This document shows positions 51,544 through 61,800 of a stretch of 64,000 nt of DNA, piece by piece. Position 1 is the first letter of the stretch, and each line of letters opens with the position of its first letter. A model generated the notes under the pieces. It searched no databases. It saw only the letters and a program-made list of their open reading frames with translations, and was not told where the DNA came from. The translations under genes were made by a program, and so were the position numbers. Source of the stretch: Stenotrophomonas sp. WZN-1 (GTDB lineage Bacteria; Pseudomonadota; Gammaproteobacteria; Xanthomonadales; Xanthomonadaceae); the NCBI RefSeq assembly GCF_002192255.1, contig NZ_CP021768.1:3490001-3554000 (forward strand). The letters run 5' to 3'.

Positions 51544-52965
51544 ATGCGTCGCCGCCTCCTTGCCATCGCATCCTCCCTCGCCCTGCTGGCCGGCCCGGCC
51601 TTCGCGGCCCCGCACACCACCACCCTGCCCCCCGCCTCGCTGGCGACTGCCGCGCAGCTGCGCGACCAGGCGCTGGCCGATGACACCGGCTGGAAGGTGG
51701 TCGAATCGCTCACCACCGAGATCGGCCCACGCATCGCCGGCAGCGAGGCCGACGCCCGCGCCGTGGCCTGGGCCGAGGCCAAGTTCAAGGCCCTCGGCTT
51801 CGACAAGGTGTGGAAGGAGCCGGTGACGTTCCCGAAGTGGGAGCGCCGCAGCGAACAGGCCGCCGTGACCGGCAGGAACCCGCAGCCGCTGCAGATCACG
51901 GCACTGGGCGGCAGCCCGGGCGGCACCGTGGAAGCCGAGGTGGTGCGCTTCGCCGACCTGGCCGCGCTGCAGGCCGCACCGGCGGGTTCGCTGAAGGGCA
52001 AGATCGCCTTCGTCGATTACCAGATGCTGCCCTTCCGCGATGGCCGCGACTACGGCCGTGGCGGCGCGATCCGCAGCAAGGGCCCGTCCGAGGCGATCCG
52101 CAAGGGCGCGGTCGGCTTCCTGATGCGCTCGGCAGGTACCGACTCGCACCGCGTGCCGCACACCGGCATCACCCGCTTCGACGATGGCCTGACGCCGGTG
52201 CCATCGGCGGCGCTGTCGGTGCCGGATGCCGACCAGCTGGCGCGCCTGCTGGCCCGTGGCAGCACCACGGTGAAGGTGGCGCTGGATTGCGGCTGGGACG
52301 GCACCGCCACCTCGTACAACGTGATCGGCGAGATCACCGGCCGCAGCCTGCCGAAGGAAGTGGTGGTGATCGGTGGTCACCTGGATTCGTGGGACCTGGG
52401 CACCGGCGCGGTGGATGACGGCGCGGGCGTGGGCATCACCATGGCTGCCGGCCACCTGATCGGCCAGCTGAAGCAGGCGCCGAAGCGCACCATCCGCGTG
52501 ATCGCCTTCGCCAACGAGGAACAGGGCCTGTACGGCGGCAAGGCCTATGCCGAGGCACACGCCAAGGACGTGGCCCTGCACCAGCTGGCTGCGGAGAGCG
52601 ACTTCGGTGCCGGCCGCATCTATGCCTTCAACACCGGTTCGCCGAACCCGGAAGGCTCGCGCGAGGCAACGAAGCAGATTGCCGAGGTGATGAAGCCGCT
52701 GGGCATCGAGTACCAGGCCGACAAGGGCGGCCCTGGCCCGGACGTCGGCCCGCTGGCTGCCAAGGGCGGTGCGTGGGCGTGGCTGGCGCAGGATGGCTCG
52801 GACTACTTCCACCTGCACCACACCGCCGACGACACGCTGGACAAGATCGACCCGAAGGCGCTGGCGCAGAACGTGGCCGCATACACCGTGTTCGCGTACC
52901 TGGCGGCGGAAGCCGATGGCAGCTTCGGCAGCGAGGCCAAGGCGACCACGCCGCCGAACGAATGA
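51544..52965 (+). CDS. Exported M28-family peptidase
   Basis: A 473-residue zinc aminopeptidase or carboxypeptidase. GGAG precedes the ATG at 51544. The signal peptide MRRRLLAIASSLALLAGPAF is cut near AFA. Zinc ligands are in GGHLDSWDLGTGAVDDGAGV (His and Asp near residue 280), ANEEQGLYGGKAY (the Glu-Glu pair near 325), and FHLHHTADDTLDKID (His near 430). A PA-type insert (about residues 120-240) is present, as in plasma glutamate carboxypeptidase-like enzymes. It probably degrades peptides in the periplasm or outside the cell. Small hairpins follow the stop. Confidence 0.88.
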   Translation: MRRRLLAIASSLALLAGPAFAAPHTTTLPPASLATAAQLRDQALADDTGWKVVESLTTEIGPRIAGSEADARAVAWAEAKFKALGFDKVWKEPVTFPKWERRSEQAAVTGRNPQPLQITALGGSPGGTVEAEVVRFADLAALQAAPAGSLKGKIAFVDYQMLPFRDGRDYGRGGAIRSKGPSEAIRKGAVGFLMRSAGTDSHRVPHTGITRFDDGLTPVPSAALSVPDADQLARLLARGSTTVKVALDCGWDGTATSYNVIGEITGRSLPKEVVVIGGHLDSWDLGTGAVDDGAGVGITMAAGHLIGQLKQAPKRTIRVIAFANEEQGLYGGKAYAEAHAKDVALHQLAAESDFGAGRIYAFNTGSPNPEGSREATKQIAEVMKPLGIEYQADKGGPGPDVGPLAAKGGAWAWLAQDGSDYFHLHHTADDTLDKIDPKALAQNVAAYTVFAYLAAEADGSFGSEAKATTPPNE

Positions 52966-53084
52966 TGCGCTGCGCCGGGCCATGCCCGGCGAGCACAGCG
53001 GGAAGAGCGGTGCGAACCGAGGTTCGCACCCACAAGGCAAAGTCGCACCCACCGGGCAAAGACGCACTCACCGGGCCAAGGCGC

Positions 53085-53121
53085 GGGTCAGAGCCCTCGC
53101 CTTGGCGAGGGATCCGACCCC
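53085..53121. repeat. GGGTC hairpin, copy 3
   Basis: GGGTCAGAGCCCTCGCC-TT-GGCGAGGGATCCGACCC, a hairpin just past the leftward symporter stop at 53129. It is the third member of the family seen at 43093 and 45425. Confidence 0.65.
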
Positions 53122-53128
53122 AGTCCTG

Positions 53129-54580
53129 TCAGCCTTGCCACACGCTGGTGTTGCGCACACCCAGCAGCTTCGGGTTGTACAGCGGATCCTTGCCGGCCTG
53201 GCGATGCTGCTCGTAATCGCGCAGCGCCGCCAACGCCGGCTTCTGCAGCAGCAGGATGGCAATGATGTTCAACCAGCTCATCAGGCCCACGCCGATATCG
53301 CCCAGCGACCAGGCCACCGTTGCACTGTTCACCGCCGAGTAGCCGGTCGCCGCCAGGAACAGCAGCTGGAACATGCTTACCACCCACGGCGCCGGACGAT
53401 CACGGCACAGGTAGCTGATGTTGGTCTCTGCCATGTAGTACAGCGCCAGGATGGTGGTGAACGCGAACGGCAGGATCGCCAGCGCCACGAATGAGCGGCC
53501 GAAGCCAGGCAGCGCCGATTCCACCGCATGCTGCACGAAGCGCGGCCCGGCCTCGACGCCCGGCAGGTTGCCCAGCAGCAGGCGTGCCTCATCCGGAATG
53601 CCGTTCACCGCCGGGTCGTAGACGTTGTACAGGCCGGTGGACAGGATCAGGAACGCGGTGGCGCTGCACACCACCATGGTGTCGATGTAGACCGAGAACG
53701 ACTGCACCAGCCCCTGCTTGACCGGATGCGAGACCTCCGCGGCAGCGGCCGGATGCGCGCCGCTGCCCATGCCGGCCTCGTTGGACAGCACGCCGCGACG
53801 CACGCCCCACTGGATGGCGGTACCGATCATTGCGCCGAACGCTGCATCCACGCCGAAGGCACTGCGCAGCACCAGCATGATCACCTCCGGCACCTTCTCC
53901 GCGTTGAGCACCATCACCAGCGCCGCGACCAGCAGGTAGGCCACGGCCATCAGCGGCACCACCCATTCGGCCACGCGCGCAATGCGGCGCACGCCGCCGA
54001 TCAGGATCGCGCCCAGCACCACCAGCAATACCGCAGTAGTGGTCATCACCGGCACATCCCAGGCTTCGTTGACCGCACTGGTGATCGCGTTGGACTGCGT
54101 GCCGGCCAGCATCGCGCCCGCAAGCACGGTCACCAGTGCGAACAGCACCGCATACCAGCGCTGGCCGAGGCCTTTTTCGATGTAGTAGGCCGGGCCGCCG
54201 CGGTACTGGCCCTTGGCATCGCGATCCTTGTAGATCTGCGCAAGCGTGGATTCGACGAAGGCACTGGACGCACCGAGGAAGGCAACGATCCACATCCAGA
54301 AGATCGCGCCGGGGCCGCCGAAGGCGATGGCCATGGCGACGCCGGCGATGTTGCCGACGCCCACGCGGCTGGACAGCGAAAGGGACAACGCCTGGAACGG
54401 CGAGACGCCGGCATCGGAACGCTCATGACGGAACATCAGGCGCAGCATGTCCGGCAATGCCCGCAACTGGATGAAGCGCGTGCGCACGCTGAAGTACAGG
54501 CCGGTGAGCAGGCACAGCACCACCAGGTAGGGACTCCAGACGATGCCGAGGATCGCGTTGACGATGGATTCGATGTTCAT
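53129..54580 (-). CDS. Sodium:alanine symporter (AGCS family), copy 1
   Basis: An inner-membrane amino-acid carrier of 483 residues from the ATG at 54580. It has about 11 helices and the AGCS signatures SRVGVGNIAGVAMAIAFGGP, then GAIFWMWIVAFLGASSAFVE and GPAYYIEKGLGQRW. The gene starts 10 bases after the stop of an outer-membrane barrel gene on the same strand, so they may be cotranscribed. It is about half identical by eye to the second AGCS gene at 56677. The substrate is probably alanine or glycine with sodium, from family knowledge. Confidence 0.92.
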   Translation of the reverse strand: MNIESIVNAILGIVWSPYLVVLCLLTGLYFSVRTRFIQLRALPDMLRLMFRHERSDAGVSPFQALSLSLSSRVGVGNIAGVAMAIAFGGPGAIFWMWIVAFLGASSAFVESTLAQIYKDRDAKGQYRGGPAYYIEKGLGQRWYAVLFALVTVLAGAMLAGTQSNAITSAVNEAWDVPVMTTTAVLLVVLGAILIGGVRRIARVAEWVVPLMAVAYLLVAALVMVLNAEKVPEVIMLVLRSAFGVDAAFGAMIGTAIQWGVRRGVLSNEAGMGSGAHPAAAAEVSHPVKQGLVQSFSVYIDTMVVCSATAFLILSTGLYNVYDPAVNGIPDEARLLLGNLPGVEAGPRFVQHAVESALPGFGRSFVALAILPFAFTTILALYYMAETNISYLCRDRPAPWVVSMFQLLFLAATGYSAVNSATVAWSLGDIGVGLMSWLNIIAILLLQKPALAALRDYEQHRQAGKDPLYNPKLLGVRNTSVWQG

Positions 54581-54590
54581 CGGCGGCCCC

Positions 54591-55583
54591 TCAGAAGAAC
54601 ATGCCCAGGGCGACCTGGGGGCTGATGATGCGGCCGGTGTTGCGACCGGCCACGCTGAACTCGACACCGGCGATCAGGCCCAGTGACGGGCTGAAGTGGT
54701 ACTCCACGGCCGGCGCCAGGGTGACGCTGCGGCTGGCCGGGCGATGCTCTTCGATCCGTTCGATCGCACCGCTGCTGTTGCGTGCGAAGCCGCTCAGGCG
54801 CTGGCCGGTCTCGCGGCTGGCGGCCACCTCCATCACGCCCACCCAGCGCGAATTGAAGCTGTACTCGGCACCCACCGACAGGCCCAGCACCGACCCGCGG
54901 GAGATATGCCCCTGGAAGCTGTCATCGGTGCCGTAGACGCTGGTGCCGGAAATGGCGGTGCGCGACGGAGCCGGCCCGGCACTGAGCTGAGCGCGCCAGC
55001 GCACGGGGCGGTCATTGCCCAGCCACACCACCTGCTGCACGCCCAGCGCTGCGGTGGTGCGCTGCACGCCGTCGCCCTGCGCATCGAGCGGATTGCCGGT
55101 GATGCGGTCATGGCTGCCGGTGCTGAAGCGCTGCACCAGTGCAACCGAGATGGCCGGACGGGTGCCATCGGCATTCGGCGCCTGCAGCAGGTACTGCAGC
55201 CGCGCGGTGGTATCACCGGCACGGAAGCCGCTACTGCGCGCACTGCCGGACTCCGAGCGCGAGGCACTGAGATTGACCTGGCCCATCACCCGGTCGCTGA
55301 AGCCATAGATGATCGGCACCACCGTGGCCCATGCGCCGCTGTGCTCGGCACTCCGGCGGCGATCACCGTTGTTGTCGTAGTGGGCACGGCTGTCGACCCG
55401 CACCAGATAGGGTTCGATGTACCAGTTGCCCTGCGGCAGGCCGGCCGGATTGGGGGTGATCAACGGCCCGGTGAAATTGACCCCGTCCAGGCTGCGCTCT
55501 TCGGCCTGCACCGCGGGGGCTGCAAGCGCGCACGCCACCAGCAGCACGGATGCGCGCATTGCGTGGTGTTGGATTCGATGCAT
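54591..55583 (-). CDS. Outer-membrane beta-barrel protein of unknown function
   Basis: A 330-residue exported protein. AGGAG lies 9 bases before the ATG at 55583. The signal peptide (LLVACALAAPAVQAEE) is cut near QAE. The mature part has alternating strands (GNWYIEPYLVRVDSR, WATVVPIIYGFSDRVMGQVN, TTARLQYLLQAP, SVTLAPAVEYHFSPSLG), and the C terminus ends in aromatic GMFF, a barrel feature. It looks like a transporter or porin-like barrel of the phenol MetA/DUF3187 type, without a clear match. The amino-acid symporter follows in the same operon. Confidence 0.7.
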   Translation of the reverse strand: MHRIQHHAMRASVLLVACALAAPAVQAEERSLDGVNFTGPLITPNPAGLPQGNWYIEPYLVRVDSRAHYDNNGDRRRSAEHSGAWATVVPIIYGFSDRVMGQVNLSASRSESGSARSSGFRAGDTTARLQYLLQAPNADGTRPAISVALVQRFSTGSHDRITGNPLDAQGDGVQRTTAALGVQQVVWLGNDRPVRWRAQLSAGPAPSRTAISGTSVYGTDDSFQGHISRGSVLGLSVGAEYSFNSRWVGVMEVAASRETGQRLSGFARNSSGAIERIEEHRPASRSVTLAPAVEYHFSPSLGLIAGVEFSVAGRNTGRIISPQVALGMFF

Positions 55584-55784
55584 GGGAACCACTCCTGTTC
55601 GACGTTGGATGGAGGTCCACCGTGCGATGCGGGATGCGGCTCAACAATGAGACAAATTCTAAAAGTGCGTACTCACGCATCAAGCATGCTTGATGCATCG
55701 TGATCGGTCGCAATCAGCATGTTTTGCAGGTGGCATCCAGAATGCGACCCGCGTGATCACACAGGGGTCCTGCAGGACCCGCGC

Positions 55785-55810
55785 AAAAAACCCGGCCACG
55801 AGGCCGGGTT
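55785..55810 (-). terminator. Intrinsic terminator after rlmB
   Basis: On the minus strand AACCCGGCC-TCGT-GGCCGGGTT then TTTTGCG forms a hairpin with a T-run about 30 bases past the rlmB stop. Confidence 0.8.
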
Positions 55811-55839
55811 CCAGGTCACCACGCCATGAAACAGCCGCG

Positions 55840-56676
55840 TCAATCGTCGCAACGGCTCGCCCATTGCGCCAGCAACACCGCCGTGGCCGAGGCGACGTTC
55901 AGGCTCTCCACCGCGCCGCTGCCGGGAATCGAGACCTGCAGGTCGCACGCACCCGCCAGGCTGCGGTCCATGCCCTCGCCTTCGGCGCCCATCACATACA
56001 CCAGGCGTTGCGGCAGCGCGGTGCGGAACACGTCGTCACCGCCCTCCACCAGGGTCGCGGCCAGGCCGAAACCGGCGGCACGCAGCTGTGCCATCGCCTG
56101 AGCGGTCTCCGGCAGCTGTACCAGCGGCACCGCCTCGGCACCGCCCTCGGCCACGCGCGCGGCGGCACCGGACAGCGCCAGCGTGCTGCCGGCCGGCAGC
56201 AGCAGCGCCTTGGCACCGAAGTGCGCGGCCGAGCGCAGGATCGCGCCGAGGTTGTGCGGGTTGCCCACGCCATCCAGCCACAATGCCAGCGCCGGACCGT
56301 CACCGACCTGCTGCAGCCACTGCGCCAGCGGCAGTGCCGGTGCGCGCAGCACGTCAGCCACCACGCCTTCGTGGTGGGTGGTGCCGGCAAGCTTGTTCAG
56401 ATCGCCGTCCTCAACCACGCGGTATCCGACGCGGTTGGCCACGCACCACTTCAGCAGCGGCTGCAGGCGCGGAATGCGCGCCTCCAGCAGGTACAGCTTG
56501 CGCAGTGCCTGCGGCCGCGCTTCGAACGCGGCCAGCACGGCATTCAGGCCATACAGGCGCAGCTCGTCGCTGCCACCGCGCCCACCACCGCCCGTTGCCG
56601 GCCCCTCCGGGCGCGGCAACGGTGTTGCGCGCGGCGGACGGGCGGACGGGCGGCGGTTGTTCCAAGGGTTGTTCAC
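55840..56676 (-). CDS. rlmB: 23S rRNA (guanosine-2'-O-)-methyltransferase RlmB-like
   Basis: A SPOUT (TrmH-type) methyltransferase of 278 residues. A substrate-binding domain (LYGLNAVLAAFEARPQALRK, about 40-110) precedes the knotted domain with VGNPHNLGAILRSAAHFGAK near residue 150 (Asn and Arg of motif 1), YVMGAEGEGMDRSL near 230 (motif 2), and ESLNVASATAVLLAQ (motif 3). RlmB methylates G2251. The start is GTG at 56676, with AGGAGAG 8 bases upstream; it directly follows the AGCS stop. Other TrmH paralogues cannot be excluded. Confidence 0.85.
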   Translation of the reverse strand: MNNPWNNRRPSARPPRATPLPRPEGPATGGGGRGGSDELRLYGLNAVLAAFEARPQALRKLYLLEARIPRLQPLLKWCVANRVGYRVVEDGDLNKLAGTTHHEGVVADVLRAPALPLAQWLQQVGDGPALALWLDGVGNPHNLGAILRSAAHFGAKALLLPAGSTLALSGAAARVAEGGAEAVPLVQLPETAQAMAQLRAAGFGLAATLVEGGDDVFRTALPQRLVYVMGAEGEGMDRSLAGACDLQVSIPGSGAVESLNVASATAVLLAQWASRCDD

Positions 56677-58185
56677 TTACACACTCTCCTGCTTGCGCTG
56701 GCGCCAGAAATCGGCGTTCTTGATGCCCAGGGCATCCGGGTCGAACACCGGATCCAGGCCCAGCTTCTTCTGTCGTTCGTAGTCACGCAGGGCCAGCATC
56801 GCCGGCTTCTGGATGATGAGGATGGCGATGATGTTCAGCCAAGCCATCAGGCCGACGCCGATGTCACCCAGCGCCCAGGCCAGGGTCGCATTGTGGAACG
56901 CGCCGAACACCACCATGCCGATGATGCCCAGGCGCAGCACCAGCACGGTCAGCGGGCGCTTCCTGTTGTGGTTCACATAGCTGAGGTTGGTCTCGGCCAT
57001 GTAGTAGTACGCCATGATGGTGGTGAAGGCGAAGAAGAAGATGGCGATCGATACGAACGCCGAACCCCAGCCCGGCAGCACCGCTTCCACGCCGGCCTGC
57101 GCATAGCCCGCGCCTTCCGGAATGCCGGCCAGGCCCTGGAACAGCGGCGGCGCGCCTTCCACCGGCGAGTACACGTTGTAGGTGCCGCTGGCCAGGATCA
57201 GGAATGCGGTGGCGGTGCACACCATCATGGTGTCGAAGTAGATGGCAAAGGCCTGCACGTAACCCTGCTTGGCCGGGTGCGAAACCTCCGAAGCGGCCGC
57301 CGCATGCGGGCCCGAGCCCTGGCCGGCTTCGTTGGCATAGATGCCGCGCTTGATGCCCCACTCCACCGCCAGGCCCATCATCGCGCCGAACGCGGCGTGG
57401 GTACCGAAGGCACTCTTGAAGATGATGCCGAACATCTCCGGCACGCGGTCGTAGTTGATGACCATGATGACGATGGCGGTCAGGATGAAGGCCGCCGCCA
57501 TGAACGGCACCACCACCTCGGCGAAGTTGGCGATGCGCTTGACGCCGCCGAAGATCACCACGCCCAGCAGCAGCGCGACCACGATGCCGATGCCCAGCTT
57601 CAGCGCCTGCACCGATTCCATGCCCAGCGTCTGGCCGTCCAACGGACCGCACAGCGCGGTGCCACGGCAGGCATTGATGATGCTGTCGGCGATGGCATTG
57701 GCCTGCACGCCCGGCATCAGGAAGCCGGCGGCGATGATCGTGGCGATGGCGAAGGCCAACGCGTACCACTTCAGGCCCATGGCTTTTTCGATGTAGTACG
57801 CCGGGCCACCGCGGTAACGGCCTTCGGCATCCTTGGTCTTGTAGATCTGCGCCAGGGTGCATTCCACGTACGACGTGGATGCGCCGAGGAAGCCCATCAC
57901 CCACATCCAGAAGATCGCACCGGGGCCACCGAAGGCGATGGCGGTGGCCACGCCGGCGATGTTGCCGATGCCCATGCGGCCAGCCATCGACATGGCCAGC
58001 GCCTGGAACGAGGACACGCCGGCGTCGGACTTCTCGCCCTTGACGGTGAGGCGGCACATCTCGAGGAAACCGCGGATCTGCATGAAGCGCGTGCGCAGGC
58101 TGAAGAACAGGCCGGCGCCCAGGCACACGAAGATCAGTGCCTTGCTCCAGATGATGCTGTTGATGAAGTGTACGGTTGCTTCCAC
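56677..58185 (-). CDS. Sodium:alanine symporter (AGCS family), copy 2
   Basis: An AGCS carrier of 502 residues from a GTG at 58185 with GGAGAG upstream; the open frame beyond is not credible. Signatures are GRMGIGNIAGVATAIAFGGP, GGPAYYIEKAMGLKWYALAF and GSGPHAAAASEVSHPAKQGY. A small insert NACRGTALCGPLDGQ near residue 185 distinguishes it from copy 1. It ends directly against the rlmB start, suggesting coupling. Probably alanine or glycine uptake. Confidence 0.92.
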   Translation of the reverse strand: MEATVHFINSIIWSKALIFVCLGAGLFFSLRTRFMQIRGFLEMCRLTVKGEKSDAGVSSFQALAMSMAGRMGIGNIAGVATAIAFGGPGAIFWMWVMGFLGASTSYVECTLAQIYKTKDAEGRYRGGPAYYIEKAMGLKWYALAFAIATIIAAGFLMPGVQANAIADSIINACRGTALCGPLDGQTLGMESVQALKLGIGIVVALLLGVVIFGGVKRIANFAEVVVPFMAAAFILTAIVIMVINYDRVPEMFGIIFKSAFGTHAAFGAMMGLAVEWGIKRGIYANEAGQGSGPHAAAASEVSHPAKQGYVQAFAIYFDTMMVCTATAFLILASGTYNVYSPVEGAPPLFQGLAGIPEGAGYAQAGVEAVLPGWGSAFVSIAIFFFAFTTIMAYYYMAETNLSYVNHNRKRPLTVLVLRLGIIGMVVFGAFHNATLAWALGDIGVGLMAWLNIIAILIIQKPAMLALRDYERQKKLGLDPVFDPDALGIKNADFWRQRKQESV

Positions 58186-58330
58186 GCGCGCTCTCTCCAG
58201 TCGGCGGGTTGTAAGGACGTCCCGTCGGCTGGAAGGGACCGGTCGATTCTCCCTGATCGAAGGCCGCTGCGGTAGCGCTGTCTTGCAGGGCCGGGCCCAT
58301 GCTCGGCGCCACAGCCGCCTGCGCGCGTGT

Positions 58331-58870
58331 TCAGGGCAGCTGCGTGCGCACCCGGGCGAAACGGCGCAGGTCGTGCAGCGCGCCGCGCTTGTAGACCGCA
58401 CAACGGTCTACGCCCTCCTCCTGGAAGCCGTTCTTTTCCAGCACCCGGGCCGAGCCGAGATTGAAGTCGACCACCCCGGCCTGCAGCCTGAACAGGCGAA
58501 GTTCGTCCATCACCCAGGGGGCGAACAGGCCGACCACCCGGGTCATCACTCCTTGGCCCCAGTAGGCCTGGCCCAGCCAGTAGCCCAGCTCGGCCATGTG
58601 TCCGCGCTCGGCCACGCCCTGCTGGGCACCGACGCTGCCGCAGGCCTGGCCGTCGATCTCGATGGCCAGGTTCAGGGTGCCGGGGGCCAGCACGCGGCCG
58701 GCCAGGAAGGCCTCCCCATCCTCGCGCGTATACGGGTACGGGAAGCGATCACGCAGGCCGCGCGACACCTCGGCGTCGTTGGCATGGCGCAGCAGCGATT
58801 CCAGATCATCCGGGCGCCAGGGGCGCAGCTGGAAGCCGTCGCCCCGCAGCACTGTGGTCCGATCAGGCAT
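58331..58870 (-). CDS. GNAT N-acetyltransferase (RimJ/RimL type)
   Basis: A 179-residue acetyltransferase. The GNAT motif A region is ELGYWLGQAYWGQGVMTRVV near residue 95 and motif B is QAGVVDFNLGSARVLEKNGF near 135, with FxxEG and the acyl-CoA pyrophosphate loop. RimJ/RimL-type enzymes acetylate ribosomal proteins or small molecules; the substrate is unknown. The ATG at 58870 overlaps the RND gene stop by eight bases, so it is part of the efflux operon and possibly translationally coupled. Confidence 0.85.
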   Translation of the reverse strand: MPDRTTVLRGDGFQLRPWRPDDLESLLRHANDAEVSRGLRDRFPYPYTREDGEAFLAGRVLAPGTLNLAIEIDGQACGSVGAQQGVAERGHMAELGYWLGQAYWGQGVMTRVVGLFAPWVMDELRLFRLQAGVVDFNLGSARVLEKNGFQEEGVDRCAVYKRGALHDLRRFARVRTQLP

Positions 58871-61800
58871 GACCACCCACCGATGGCGATTCCGCTTCCT
58901 GCTTCTCCAGCTCGCGCTTCACCGCTTCCGGCGAGCGGGTATACGGCGCCAACCGCGCGTAGAACGCCGGCACCACGAACAGCGACAGGAACGTCGAGAG
59001 AGTCACGCCGAAGATGATCACGATGCCGATCGTGCCACGGCTGGCCGAACCCGGGCCGCCGGCCACGACCAGCGGAATGGCGCCGACCACGGTGGCGATC
59101 GAGGTCATCAGGATCGGGCGCAGTCGCACCATCGCCGATTCGATGATCGCCTCGCGCACGCTGCGGCCGTCGTCGCGCAGCTGGTTGGCGAATTCGACGA
59201 TGAGGATGCCGTTCTTCGCGGCCAGGCCGACCAGCATCACGATGCCGATCTGGCTGAACAGGTTCACCGTACCGCCACTGACCCACAACCCGACCAGCGC
59301 ACCGAGCACGCCCAGCGGCACGGTCAGCATGATGGTCAGCGGATGGATGAAGCTCTCGAACTGCGCAGCCAGCACCAGGTACACCACCAGCAGGGCCATG
59401 GCGAAGGTCAGCAGCACGGCGCCACCGGCGCTCTGGTACTCGCGCGATTCGCCCTTCCAGTTCACCTGCGCGTACTGCGGCAGCTCCTCGCGCGTGACCT
59501 GCTGCGCCCAGGCAATGGCCTCACCCAGCGGATACCCCGGCGCCAGGCCGGCGTTGATGGTGATCGAGCGCAGTCGGTTGAAGCGGTTCAGGGTGCCGGC
59601 CTCGGCCACTTCGCTCAGCGTAACCAGGTTGGACAGCGGCACCAGCTCGCCGGAAGTGGCACGCACGCGGATCGCCGCCAGGTCGGCCGGGCTGGCGCGA
59701 CCGTCACGACCGGCCTGCACCAACACGTCGTATTCCTCGCCGTTGTCGACGAAGGTGGTGACGCGGCGCGAGCCCATCATGGTTTCCAGCGCCGAACCGA
59801 TCGCGGTGACCGGCACGCCGAGGTCGGCCGCACGCTGGCGGTCGATGTTCACCCGCATCTGCGGCCGGGTTTCCTTGTAGTCCGAGTCCGGGCCGACAAG
59901 GCCGGGGTTGTCGGCCATGCGCAGCAGGATGCGGTCGCGCCATTGCGCGATCTCGGCGTATTCCGGCCCACCCAGCACGATCTGGAACGGCTGGCCGCCG
60001 CTGCGCACCAGGCCTCCGCCGACCTGCGTGCGCACGCGCACGCCACGGATGGTATCCAGTTCCTTCTGCAGCTCGTTGGCCACTTCCGGCGTGCCTTCGC
60101 TGCGCTGCCGCCACGGCTGCAGGAAGATGCTGACGCGACCGGTGTGCATTTCCTCGCTGGCGCCCCAGCCACCCGGCACGCGCGGGTTGGCGCGCACGAT
60201 GGGCTTGTCCGGGCCGACATGCGGCGCCAGCATCGCTTCCACCTGCTGCACCTGCTGCACGGTGTAGTCGTAGCCGGCGCCTTCCGGGCCATCGATCATG
60301 ATCTGGAATGATCCGCGGTCTTCGGCCGGTGCCAGTTCCGACGGCAGCAGCTTGAGCAGGCCCCAGCTCGCGGCCAGCGCAGCCACCATCACCAGCAGGT
60401 AGATCCAGGTGCGATCGACATGGTGCTGCAGCACGCGACCATAGGCGCCCGCCAGGCGTTCCAGGTTGCGGTTGACGAAGCCATGCAGGCCACGTGGCGC
60501 TTGCCCGGTGTGCGGCTTGAGCAGCTTGGAGGCCATCATCGGCGTCAGTGTCAGTGCCACGAACGCGGACAACGCCACGGCGGCGGCCAGCGCCACCGCC
60601 AGTTCGCGGAACAGGCGCCCGGTGTTGCCTTCCAGGAACCCGACCGGCAGGAACACCGCCACCAGCACGGCGGTGGTGGCGATCACCGCGAAGGCGACCT
60701 GCGCAGTGCCGCGCTTGGACGCCACCAGCGGTGGCTCGCCCAGGTCGATGCGGCGCTGCACGTTCTCCACCACCACGATCGCATCGTCCACCACCAGGCC
60801 GATGCACAGCACCAGGGCAAGCAGGGTCAGCAGGTTGATCGAGAAGTCGAACGCATACAGCGCGATGAACGCCGCGACCAGGCAGACCGGCACCGTCACC
60901 GCCGGAATCAACGCGGCACGGAAGCTGCCAAGGAACAGCCAGATCACTGCCAGCACCAGGATCATCGCCTCCACCAGCGTGGCGTAGACGCGATCCACGG
61001 CGGCTTCGATGAAGGTGGTGTTGTCGAAGGCGACGAAGATCTGCGTACCCTTGGGCAGGGTCAGCGCCACCCGCTCGGCTTCAGCGCGCGCAGTGCGCGC
61101 CACGTCCAGCGAGTTGGCGGTGGAGGTCTTGACGATGCCCAGGCCGATGCCCGGCTCGCCGTTGCTGCGGTAGTACGCGCGGCGTTCGGCCGAGGCCAGC
61201 TCGATCTTCGCCACGTCGCCCATGCGTACCACGTAGCCGTCGCGGCCCTTGCCCAGCGGGATGGTCGCGAAATCCTCGGGCTTGATGTAGTTGCGCTCCA
61301 CGCGCAGGGTGAAGTCGCGGTCGGTCGACTCGATGCGGCCGGCCGGCAGCTCCACGTTCTCGTTGCGCAGCGCGGTTTCCACGTCGCCGGTGGTCAGGCC
61401 GCGTGCGGCCAGCTGGTCACGGTCCAGCCAGATCCGCATCGCATAGCGCTGGCGGCCACCGATACGGACCTGGGCCACGCCATCGAGGCTGGAGAAACGG
61501 TCGACCACGTAGCGGTCGGCGTAGTCGCTCAATTCCAGCGTGTCCATGGTCGAGGAAACCATGTTGAACCAGATGATCGGGTCTGCATCGCTTTCGACCT
61601 TGGCGATTTCCGGCGGCCGTGCTTCTTCCGGCATGCGGTCGGCCACGCGGCTGACCGCATCGCGCACGTCGTTGGCCGCCGCTTCGATATCGCGGTTGGA
61701 AGTGAATTCGATGCTGACCTGCGAGCGGCCGTTGGTGCTGCGCGCGTTGATCGTATCGATGCCTTCGATGCCGGCCAGTGCGTCTTCCAGCACCTGGGTG

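Noticed and set aside
55690..58275. An 861-codon open frame opposite rlmB and the second symporter
   Set aside because: It spans several genes in antisense and has no family similarity.
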